Source: Heligmosomoides polygyrus polygyrus
Taxonomy: Eukaryota; Nematoda; Chromadorea; Rhabditida; Heligmosomidae
Direction: 5' to 3'
Length of the DNA stretch: 64,000 bases
Assembly: GCA_947396885.1 (NCBI GenBank)
Contig: OX377201.1
Span: forward strand, 5,814,934 to 5,878,933
This document shows positions 1 to 12,000 of this stretch, piece after piece (the stretch's first letter is position 1; each line of letters starts with the position of its first letter). Made by a program: the position numbers and the translations under genes. The notes below the pieces were generated by a model. The model saw nothing but the letters and a program-made list of their open reading frames with translations, had not been told where the DNA came from and did no database searches.

Positions 1-3000
1 ATCACTCCGAGCTATGTGCCTGGTAAGGACGAGTACATTGAAAAAGAATTACCTTAAGGGCAGTTGACGTTAGGCCGTCAGCAGAGTCTTGCGGGTGCCG
101 CGGAGCCGCAATGACAACGGCGGGTGGTGCCGCGCCGTGAGGGTTACTATACGCAATACTGCGTACTTTTGCCGGCAGGAACGAAAAAGCCGATGCACAA
201 AGAAAAGCGAGTATGCCATGAAAACAAGGACGGAATCACGAACACAGCCAAAGCAACAATGAAATCCAGCAAGTTAACACGAATAAAAACAAGGGAGCAA
301 CGAAAGCGAGCACTGAAACACGAATAAAAACGTCGAATCAGTGAATCAACTCGATGGTCAGCGGGACAGTGATACAGGTGAGATAATGCGCCTTGCTCAA
401 CGAGCAGATGTTTCTACTCCCGGACTGAGTAACAGAAAATGAGAAAATGAGATGTAATGTGCTCTAGCCGGTTCGTTCCTATTGTATTGTTACGTTTGGC
501 ATGGAAATAAGAAGTCGCTTAGATCTCGTTTGCTTCGGCTAAGCGCACTCTATGGTATAAAAACATGAGCGAACCTGGGTGTGAACTCGGATTTGAATGG
601 TTTTATCAGATGAAACTATATTGACTGCACTTCACTGTCATATCTGTTTTAGGAGGAATGTCTACGAAGGGTGATCGAATGGGCTTCATAGATCGTGTAA
701 TGAACGTCGTGGATGTTGTTCTCGGCCAGATGTTCCTCACACATACATTTGTCGAGGAAATCAAGCTATTCCGCAAAAAATTCGGCCCCAATTTCAAGGG
801 CTACGAGGTAATTCATTTCCTAGAGCCTTAGAATTCTTCTGGTGTTTCAATTTTTCTATGCGTCCTCACGGAAGGATTGACGCATCTTGGTATTCAGACA
901 CAATAATTTTAATGAAGCCAAAATCCAAGCAAATGCAAGAAAATACACTTTGTCAACTCCACGTATTTATTGCTCGTACATGACTTCCAAGTTGGTTTGA
1001 CAGCGCAAGTATGGCGTTGTCGCATTTGTTTCCACATGCATCTCGAATCGATTCACGGTTCGGATCCTGTCCAGGCTAACCTGGTTCTCTACGAATTTGG
1101 GTCGGGGGTGGTTTGGGGGTATTCTGGAGGGATGAAGCGCTGACGTGTCCATCGAACGTGACTATCCACACGCTCTCATTATCTGGTCGAAGTATGTACG
1201 CATTGAAGGTGTATCCGCAAAATTCCACAAAGGTAAAGTGTACGGCGTATTCTATGGGTAAAGCAGTTAATGCTGCTCTTTTGTAACAAATTTACTGAGA
1301 TGATTTTCTGTTGGTTCTCCACAAGCTGAATAACAAACACGAACTAGAACGAGTAATTCGCTTTCACCTCCCTCCCGCACAGCGGACGGAAGGTGCGGGA
1401 ACGTGCAACCGGGGTGTGGAAACACGCAGTTGCTCTTACCGTAACCGCGGCAGCCACAACGACACGTTTTTAAGTCAGCTCTGGAGATACCGGTCGAGAA
1501 GTCCTTTGTACTCTTACAGTGAATTTGGTAATGTGAGCTTTTTTGACAACTTCAAAAATTCTAGTCCAGCTCTATAAGGGAAAAAATGATGATCTTATAA
1601 TGCGTTTTGGCTTAGTAAGCTGGATCTTTCACTGCCCACCCTTTGTGCTAGAAGAAGAGAATGAATAAAATTATTCCAACCAAGCGATTTATAAACTTGA
1701 AGATCACAATTTAGATCGTTCCTTTTTCTAGGATAGGTAAGTGTTTTCAGATTAAATTTTTATTCCACACGGATGGACAGAGAAACAGTGGTGTAGTCGT
1801 ATCCATGAAGTCTCACCAAAAGGGTTTAAAACAAAAGATGTTCAATCTGAAAAGGGTACGAGTGTAAAAGCAGATATCAGCATGAAGTGAAAATCATTGA
1901 GAAGATATGAATGAGGTAGTAAACTGTCAGAAAAAAAATTCTACCTTTCTAGGAGATCATGGCGGACTCTTCGTATGTGCTCACCAACTCCAACCCATAC
2001 CTCGACTACCCTCAGCCGATGCTGCACAAAACCGTTCCAATTGGTGGAATTAGTGTCAACACTGATCCAGCGGAGAACGTATTGTCAAAGGTTTTTAACC
2101 GTCCAGCATTCACATCTCATTCAGTCTCCTCGTCAGTGATGTACATTTTGAGGGGTGGGACAGCATCTTGAACGAGCGGAACACCACTGTACTCGTGTCA
2201 TTCGGATCAGTGACGAAATCGATCTACATGCCGGATACGTACAGGTACTAAACCAATGCTCTTTCTAGGGACATTATAAATTGAATTCTTCTACGGACAA
2301 GCACACCAGATGCTGGAGTATATTAGCCGGGTCGGCACCTGTGGGTCGGAGCGGTGCAGAGATGCAGACGCCGGAGGCCTGTGTGCTCCATTAAACTGAA
2401 CCAACCAGCTCTTAGACGAAGGGCGATGTGTTCTCCCCTCTTCTTCGAAAGTGAATACAGAACTGTGCAAGAAAAAGGATTCCGGAAGGTCTTCCCGGTG
2501 TAGTTACATTCCCTTCGCGGCCTCTCGAAATCCCGTTGCTTTTCGTGTTCATATTCATTTCATGAATATCTATGCACATTTCGCGACACGGTCGCTTCCT
2601 GTGGGAAGTCGTGAACGTTTCCGGGAGCGTTCATGAATACGATGCTGGAGCGCTTGCGCGCCAAGAACTACAGAGTACCCGGAAGACATTGACTGCTTGA
2701 AGCGGACTTACATATAGCTGTCAATGGATTCTTGTTATAGCTTTGACTAAAATTGCTGTACACTTTTATCCAGCTTCTCTGCTTTTCGGATGTGCCGGCG
2801 ATATTCGCCTTCTTTAAAGCCTGAAATACTCAGAAGCATCTACAACACCTCTAGCCTAAGCACCCTTTCATAGCAAAGGGTACTAATATCAAAGAAAATA
2901 TAGACATTACCGACACCTTAGTTTTAAGTGGACGACTAACCGTCGGTGGATGCCGAAGCAGACCACCAAACACCCGCAGATTTACGTAGACGTAGGTAGT

Positions 3001-6000
3001 TGCACACAGAAATGAGCTTCAACTCTAGAGACCATCCGACATAATCGCCCTGTAGAGAAGATCGCTCTTAGGCCTATGGTATACTCCCGTCCGCTGCAGC
3101 GACGCGGGAATGCACAGCGATGCGACGGCTCGCGATGCGCGTCGCGAGCCGTCGCCATCGCTGAGGCTGACATAGTCCGCGCATTTCTACAGACGGAGAC
3201 TTTTGCAGAATTTTAGCGAATCAGCTGAATCAGCATGCCTACGACTTGTGGTCCCTTTTCATATAGAAGTGTGGACGCGCACTTCTCATAAGTCTTAATT
3301 GTTGGAGCTAAATTAAACGCAGTACTCTTGTGTGCAGCGAAATGAAACGCAGTTCTCTTAGAAATGCGCGGACGCGAAAAACCGAGTTCAAAACATTATT
3401 TTTAAAAACATGGAGCTGAAATGGCAGATTTGTGATCGTCACGATAGCCCTCTAATGACCTGACAAGCGCAAAACTGTGCGTCTTCATGCCTATGTGGAA
3501 CCTGAGAATCAAAAGAAATACTGCAGTCAGCGAAGACGCGAAAAGAACCCCGCTAGAAAAACATGACTTCGAAATAAATCGGCGTTCAATTGGCACACTT
3601 CTGTGCCGGACATATCAGCAGAATCTCTCTGTGAATTGCCCGACACAGAAATGTAGATTTCGGTGCCGGCAAGGAAGTTCAGAGGCGAAAAAATGCTAGG
3701 ATCGGCACAAAAGTGGGAAAAACGGCCTAGAAAAATATCTCCTTAAAAAAACTAGCTGATCAAGCCATCGAAAAAAGCCCCAAAATGAGTCTAGCCACGA
3801 CGAAAACCCTACGAGGAGAACAACAGAGAAATCACATGACCACCCAACATCACCAGACGTGTGTTGAAATTGCTGTGGTATGGTCACGAACCAAGGAAGT
3901 GTCGAAATAAGTGAGCGAAAGTGCATAGAATAGGGCACGACAAGCGCTCCCCCTTTGCGACCATCGCTACCCGTCACTCGTCGCAGTGCACTGCACTGCG
4001 ACCACTCGTCGCAGTGCACTGCACTGCGACGAGCGATGGGCTGCGACGGCCGTCGCACGGGAGTATTTTTCACTCCCGCGACGCGGAGGTATAACACCCC
4101 TTTGCGACGCATCGCGGGAGCGATGGCGCGTGAACTGACAACTACGCCCCACTGCGCCGTCCGCCACTGCAGCGAATGCGCGCCGTTGACAGTTGCCCGC
4201 GCCCGTCGCTGGAGCGACGCGGGAGTATACCATAGGCCTTAGGTTACCGCCAGGTATTCCTCCTTCCGGTTGACCCGAGGACTCATAGCGGCGGCCAAAA
4301 GAGCCTCTAATGTTCTGCGCGCCGATATGTTACGCTCGCGCTAAGATTGACAGAGTTGACAGACCTCTAACAACGCACCTGCATGGCATCGGACCCAGTG
4401 TTCCCTCCAAAAAGCCTGGATATTGCCTTGTCTAAGGCCATCCGAATGCTCCTTTATTCTTATTATTTTTTTACACAGAGAGGTCTTCCTGTTTTCCCGA
4501 CACCCTATAATTTCTCCACAGCCATTGCATAGCATCGGGAAGACTAGACCGGATGTCATGCAAGCAATTTCTTTTCCATTAGGGCAAGCAATGCAGGATG
4601 GTGTGGAACACGTACTATCATAGATACGGTTTCGAACCGGCTGCCTTTTTAGGGTGTTAGCAGGGATGTCAGTAACCCCACCATAACGATCGGGGTTGTG
4701 AACACACCTGCGTATCTCTGGTTCGTCTGACAGTGAACAGAAATTGTTCTCGATGAATATTACATTCAGTGTTGCGAAAAGTAATGGGTATCCAGGGCGG
4801 GTCTGTTGTACCTTCGCCAAGAGGAAGAACGTGCGAAAATACCCTTGTCAGTAAAAAGAATGTAATAAAATGGAAATAAAATACCGTTTATAACAGTCTA
4901 ACAACGCCATGCCGAAATTCATCTTATGTCGAACTTATAACTTTTCGAGCTAACAACCTCAACTCACAATATTTTGTTGGTAAATTACCAACACGATCAT
5001 TCACGATCGTACACGATACGTCATAGGCCGGCAGCAGAGTCTTGCGGGTGTCGCGGACCCGCCATGACAACGGAGGGTGGTGCGGCGCTGCGAGGGTTAC
5101 TGTACGCAATACTGCGTACTTTTGCCGGCAGTTGCGACCTCTGGGAATGTCAAAGATGTAGTAAGCAAAACGCTTTTTCTTTTATGAGGAAGCGTTCTCT
5201 AAGTCAAGTTGGAAGTTCTTGAATCTAAGCCCAGAAATCTAATAGAACACTTCTTATAACTCAATAGTTCTGTACCATTTTGTGCTTGTCTCTGTAGTGT
5301 CGATCTACCTCCACTAAAAGTTCCTCGCTTGACAAACAGCTCGAAGATAATATGGTAGCCCTTGTGATGGCAGCATTCCCTCCGATGCCTTGTTGAGTCC
5401 GGGAGATTTGTCCGATGCAGTTATAGTTCATACTAAAAAGAACGGTCTGCTTTGTTGTTGCATTTTTGTGCAAAGGTTTTCCCTAAACCTCAGACGACTA
5501 ACTTGTGACTGGAAGGCCACGGAGATTTTCAGTGCAATTAAGGTTACCTAATATCGTGCTAAGGTTTCTTTGCGTTATGCTTTGAGTGCAGGATTCCATA
5601 CGCCTCCATTTGTCGACACTACCGGTGATTATATTGCTGGTTGTCAAGCTCCTTTGTGGACAGAAATTATGCAGCAACCTACTATATCCCTAGCATGTAG
5701 ATTCGTTTAAAAAATGTTTAGAATAGATGAACCATAATGGACACCCATCTATCAGGCCTTCCGGCGGGTCTTACCCGCAGCTCCTGGCGCTCAGCTGTGA
5801 ACTGCGGCAGCCTTCGGGAACCTTTGCGTGCGGCGGCTCCGCGACAGCTCGTCCGCGGCTTCCACCACAGTGGCAGCGTGGGTCCCACTGCGGCGGGAGC
5901 GATATGGACGAATTCTCGGGCTGCTGCCGCGAGAATCTGTAGAGGCCCATACACGATTTTCAAAACGTCTCCCCTCCAACCCTAGGTTTTTATGTAAAAA

Positions 6001-9000
6001 GTGTAAAAATCAGTAAAAATTTTGACTAGATGGGAACAAAAATATATTACGTTTCTTATTGTGACTGGATCGCTCTGTTTAAAGGCAAGATGCACGTTCT
6101 GGTGAAGCGAGTATTCTAAGGCCGGGGGGATACTTCCATCGCCATCGCAGCGAGTTCAGTTCATGGCCATTCCGCCGCACGCGGTCGATTAGTCAAAGGA
6201 AACTTCGTCCCGGCAAACTTCGGCCAGCATGCGCGATGGCTTCCCGCGCTCATCGCCGGCATGACATACTTCTTCGCGCCGCGCGCGGTTTTTAGCGTTG
6301 GTCCTGGACGGATCGCCGTCGCGCTCCCTTGTAGAGCGATGAGCGATGCGACGAGCACTGAGAAGTTCAAATTCTTTCGCGTCGCTCTGCAAAACTCATC
6401 GCTACGATTCCATCGCGGCGACGGGAAGTATGCACGAGGCCTAACAGAAAAGAAAAAGGGACGTGAAAGCGGTTCTTCGTCCATCTGCCAAACATCATAC
6501 CTGCAAAAGACTAACTGTGAAATTCCTGGTTCTTTAGATTTTTGATCTTCCTTTATCTACCATCTTAGAGAAAATGTCATGCTCTATGTAGCATAGGAAA
6601 ATTACTATAGAATATCTCCTCTATAATGAACAAGAACACAATTCCTTAAGAGGCGCTGCGACGCGGGCTACCCACACGATCTGAAGGCTCTTATAAAACC
6701 AGGGCCCGGATTCATGAACGATTTACCGGCTGGTAAGTGCAAAATTTACCCCCACTCCCCACTTACGCGCGATTCATGAACGCGCGGCGGGAAAAATCCG
6801 AGGTAAGTGTCGAAGTAAATGCTATCCCGTCAGCGCGTCGGGGAACATTTACCTCCAAGGCGAGGGTTTTGCTCCGCGGCCAACTTCTGACCCAATGCAT
6901 GCCTCCGCTGGCCCTTAAGCCCCCCACACACTTTTGCGGCAACGCGGCAGCCCTATCTTTAAGCATGGGGTAGAGACGCAGAGTCGCCTCGCGAGGCAAA
7001 ACTAGCCTTGCGCGTCCTGCCGCTGATGTGCCGCCTACGCGGCAGATGCGGCAGGCGCGGTGCCGCCTACGCGGCAGACGCGGCAGACGCGGCAGACGCG
7101 GCAGACGCGGTGGCAGCGGCAGTAATTCTTCAAGGCATTGTTGCCGCACTGCCGCGTTGGTGAATGAGCGAGCGGGAGGAGTGCCGCGTGAACTCTAGCA
7201 CGCGGCAGTGGAAGCCGCGTACGCGGCTGTTCTGGACTCTGCCGCGTACGCGGCTGCCGCAGAAGTGTGCGGAGGGCTTTAGCCAGCTCTGAGATGGCCG
7301 CCAGCCGCAAATTCAATGCCTGGCAGGGCGCCTAGTTGCCGTCGCCATGCGCACGCCTTTCGCTGCACTTCGGTGAGTTGTTTTATTTTCTCTACTAGGC
7401 TTGCATTCCATGATTTTTTGGGCTCTGTGGACCGTGGCGGCCCACAATGCCACTTATATTTAAGTGAATTGCTTCCTTTAGTGGCATTGTTGTTCGGCTT
7501 GGGCCACTATGAGCCTAGTCCACCACGCAAATCGCAAATACGATGGACTATGCCCGTCCGCCACCTTAGCCTTCCTTGGCATATGTTGTCTATGGAGGCT
7601 ACTGTGGTGGATGGCACCCATTAGTCATGTAGGCCCACATTTACCATTGTTTCTGTACTTCCTGCTATGCTACTAGTTTCCACTCCCCTCCCTCCCTCCT
7701 CCCTCCTCTCGCCCAACTAAACATTTCACATTTCATTTCCCCTAAATACGATGCTGCTAGTTTCGGTGCCAGCGACGTCCCAGCAGCAAGTGTGACTGCT
7801 TGATTTCGCTGTTAGCTGATGCCACCGGGCCAGCGGAGGCATGCACATTGGGTCAGAAATTGGCCGCGGAGCAAAGCCCTCGCCTTGGCCGTCATGAATC
7901 AGAAAACGGAGGTAAGTTCGGGGAAAGTGGCGGGTAAATGGCCGTCGAGGTAAGTGGGGGTAGAATTTACCTCCGGCCGCGTTCATGAATCCGGCCCCAG
8001 AGGAGTGGCCCCTTATGAACGTTACCACACCAATTACAATCCTCAATCTATTGCCAAAATTCTACGAAATTTGTATATTCCTAGCCTTTTTATGCAATTA
8101 TGTTTTTGTTGGAGGACTTATGGTCTATCCTGCAGAACACATCGAGTAAAACAGTGTTAAACCTGGTTACCAATCTGACAAGTAGTAGTCGTCCATTCTA
8201 TCCCAAGCATTGGTAAAAGCCCCTTTGAGCGAACCCAAAACGCTGAGTCAGATTACGCCTTATCCTCCAGAAGCCCATATGGAGTAGGTGAAGGGTTGAG
8301 AGAGGGTTTAGTGGCAATCGTTCTGCCGCGACAATGTCGGATAAGTTGTTAAGCTGCTTCGACAATTCATGCACAACTGTAGCGTGTGAACATGTGCTCC
8401 GTCTGGCTGGAAGACGTGCGGATTTTCTCCAAACTGTCAACTAAGCCACGAATGAGATGCTTCTTGAAAACATCGCATTGAGAAAAATGTAGAGACAGTG
8501 CTCATAATGTTTAAAATAGGAGGGCGAAGAGAGAAATAGTACCTCAAGAATATAGCGGCACCAGTTGCCTAGTAGTCTTGTCCATACCAGCTACTCACAA
8601 CGCAAACAGTTGCTAAGAAGTATTTTTCAGGAACACTCTTCTGGAGGTGTTCGAAAGTATGCCTGACACAACGTTCATTTGGAAATACGAAGAAGAAGGC
8701 TCAACGTTGGCTGTCCACCTGAAAAATGTGCACCTCAGTACGTGGGTCCCACAAAACGCCCTCCTAGGTGAGCACTTAAAGTCTTTCTCAGCTTACCTCT
8801 GAAATAAGCGATGCTGAAAAAATATAGGGGATCCCCGCTTGACGGCTTTCGTCACGCATGGTGGACTCGGAAGCATCACTGAGCTTGCCTACATGGGAAA
8901 ACCGGCTGTTGTGGTAAGTCTAACTTTATCTGATGTCAAAATTAAAAAAAAATTGTCTTGAAAAGAAAGGTAAAATCTGCTCAAAATCAAATTTCACAGT

Positions 9001-12000
9001 TGTCCCCGTTCTCCCGTTCAAGCACTTTCGAAGAAATCTGTATTCAAATCAACTCTTGTCACCGTAAAGGCCAAGTACATTGTGTGATTTGCAGCGAGTC
9101 TATACAAGTACGTAAAAGGAGCTCCAGAATGTGGTCCATTTGCCATTCCTATGCCAAAATTGGCCACATTCTGAAGTTCGTTCCATTACTCAGTCCTTGC
9201 TCAACCAAATCAAACATTGAGCTCAACCAATGGCTTTCGTTTTCGTGCCTTGGCATACTTCCGCTTATAAGTATCATCTGAATCCTTAAGGAGAACACAT
9301 GCCATGGAGGCGCTATGTTACAGTATGCTCGTGCTGGTCGATTGGAGCACGTTTGGTGGTTTAGCGTGAAGCTCCACTTTTTTTACTGGATGTCCTGCTT
9401 GTTTCTTACCACCCGGGGTGCACATGAACTTTTGGGCGTTAAATTTTTTAACGAATTTTTTATTTTTTAATTTGAAAATTTTCGTTAAATTTCCGCTAAA
9501 TCGTTAAATTTTCCACCTCTTTACGTCTCGAAATTAGTTTCAATTGATATCCGTGTAAAAATCATTTTCTGTAGAATTTAAAAGAGCGTTCCCTTTGAGG
9601 AAAATTTTTAAAAATTTAGTGAAAGTCATACAGAATTTTCCAGGAACAAATGATATTTTAACCTTCTAGGAGAGTACCTAGGTTAATCTGGAAAACGCAC
9701 AGTTTGATTTCAAAATTAAAAACTGTCCAAATTGAAAGAAAAAAATGAAAACGGTATATTTTCGTCATAAGAAGATTCCTTAAAGTCGAAAATGGACGAC
9801 AATTGCTGTCATTTCAGATTCCTATTGTCGTCGATCAAATGAGAAACGCTCACATGTTCGCAAAGCATGGCGGGGGTATTGTCCTCAGAAAGAACGACTT
9901 AGAGCAACCGCAAAGGCTAAGAAACGCTCTGCATTCCGTTTTCAGTGACGCCAGGTAAGCATGTTCGTATAGCTTTACCGAATTTGCTGTCAGAAACTTA
10001 GCCTCAATTCTGATATAGTACCTCTGTTATGGTACCTTTCAAAAAAAATTAACAGCCAACACTTTGTTTCATACTTTAATTCAGCTACTCAATAAGTGCC
10101 AAGCGTCTGTCGGAAATGTTGCTGAATCAGCCCATCAGCGCCAAACAGCTCCTCGTGCAACACGCTGAGTTTGCAGCCAGGTCAGTTTTTGTTGCGATCG
10201 GTGGCCCCGCAGGCTGAGGTGTTCCTCGTTGCCTTTGCGGCTCCGTGTCGCTCCACGGGCACCGGAGGGTACCCAGTGCTTACCTAACCCCACGGGACTC
10301 CCCACGTATTGCCACAGTCGTACGTATTGCCTAAACGTATTGATCGCCAGCTGTCGCGACTGGTCTAAGAGGGAATTCCCCTGACCTCGAGCCACCCGGC
10401 TCCCCATCTTCCACTCCGCCTCAGGGGACAGCCCCAGGGAAACCCAGGTGACAATCCACGACATATACATAAACACAACCAAGACCCTTGATAAAAGGGA
10501 CTCACCCGGTTTCTCCACATGCACGCCACATAAAGGCGTAAGATTCATTAGCACTTCGCGTCCATCAGTCATCAACAATACGACGATCAAGATAGCGAAT
10601 GGTCAGGCGTCCTCCATGGCCGACGTGATGAAATCTCCTGAGGCCGCGGGGTCTAGTGAGCATCACGCTCCTGAGGCCACGGGGGTGAGCGTGATGCTCA
10701 CTAGACCCCGCGGCGCTCCTGGCGCCTCCGTCCGTAGTGTCAGCAGCGAAGAATGCAGGGACGAGGCCCCGCGGTAGCCATCTGGAATAGGGAGCAGAGC
10801 GAAAGGTCGGTAGACCTCGTCGCGGGAGCGCAGGGACGTCGAATGCGGCCACGCGCCTGTCGAGAGGAGGCGGCGCGCGCCGATCGATAGTGAGACGTCA
10901 CTACTTTCCCATGCTCCCAGGCCGATCGATGGCGCCTCGTCGGCAAGCTACCGTAGGAAACAGCGCGCCCGGGCCGGCCACGGACCGAGGAGCGATCGCG
11001 CTCGCGACAGTTTTCATAAAAGTCTAGAATTGAACAGAATCCGAATTAACGTAAGATGCTACAGTAAGATATCTTCCGTCCATGTAAACCGCTTCAGTTG
11101 CTCAGAACTACTGCTGAGCTGGTCTTTTGGTCAGACTAGCTGAGCAGCTTACTCCACAACCTTTCACTTAATACCACAACTCGTCTTTGCCCACCCGTAT
11201 GTTATTATTTAGTTATTTATTTACAACTGAACCTTAAGCGCGCTCATAAAACAGGCTGCGCTTATTTTTACCCATGTAGTTAACAAACATAGCAATCTTG
11301 CACATTTCCACAGAAATCAAAGAAATAAAGCGTAATGTCTTTACGCTTTGTCATTTCGTTTTTTTTCAAACTTTCCAGTGTTTTGAAGTCATGCAGAATC
11401 CCAAATGCAAGCAACCTAAACCAATGGATGGTGCAAAATGAGAAAAGAAGTTGTCAATTTAACATAATTTAAGCAAATAATTGGCTTACTGTATAACGGT
11501 ACAGAGGTCAGTTAGGCAATCTGGAGCCCGATTCCATCAACGAGCTACAGCGATTTAACAGCGAGACGCAATTTTTGCGCGTTGGGCCCGTGGGACCGCG
11601 CGTATTGCGCGCGTGTGACACGATATTTCTTCACCTTAGCTTAGCATAAATTGAATTTTCAAAATGCACACCACAAATCTGATACCCGCTCTCAAAATTT
11701 TGGTGTTGTTTTTGGAATATTCCATATATCTTTTCTTTCCGCAATGAGCTTCTCTTCTTTCTCCGTTTGGATGGCAAAATTGGAAAATAATTGTTTTTGA
11801 TGCGGAACATACACTGAAGATTTCTAGAATTGCCACCAGAAATCGCAACCGACTGCAATGAATCTATCTAAGAGGATTAAGACAGAATGGACGCAACAAA
11901 TTATGTTGTATAGATTGCTTCCAGACATCTCATATGTAGCTATTGACTGCAGATTAAAAATGTATTCTGTCTGGACTTTATTTATGAAGTTGATTTCCTT

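Larger units (their letters stand above)
6704..7996. mobile_element. CCWGG-targeting MITE, long form with nested insert
   Basis: Left end GCCCGGATTCATGAACG and right end CGTTCATGAATCCGGCC are inverted. Flanks are CCAGG (left) and CCAGA (right). The inner left side carries repeated TTTACC/GGTAAG motifs found again near the right end. A second MITE (6918-7278) sits inside. A related copy lies at about 21695-22055. Confidence 0.6.

Noticed and set aside
3696..4242. Overlapping open frames of 88-138 codons on both strands
   Set aside because: They fall inside the Harbinger-like element and its palindromes; no domain.
6763..7316. Leucine/proline/arginine-rich minus frames of 93-128 codons
   Set aside because: Product of the GCGGCAGAC minisatellite and MITE ends.
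10135..10590. 151-codon minus frame
   Set aside because: It begins in the solo LTR and runs into UGT-A exon DNA on the wrong strand; it has no recognisable protein motif.
10960..11009. Cluster of rare GC-rich palindromes (GGCCGGCC, GCGATCGC) suggesting vector sequence
   Set aside because: They are part of a CpG-rich LTR with TG..CA ends and GTTTT duplication, so no contamination is needed.
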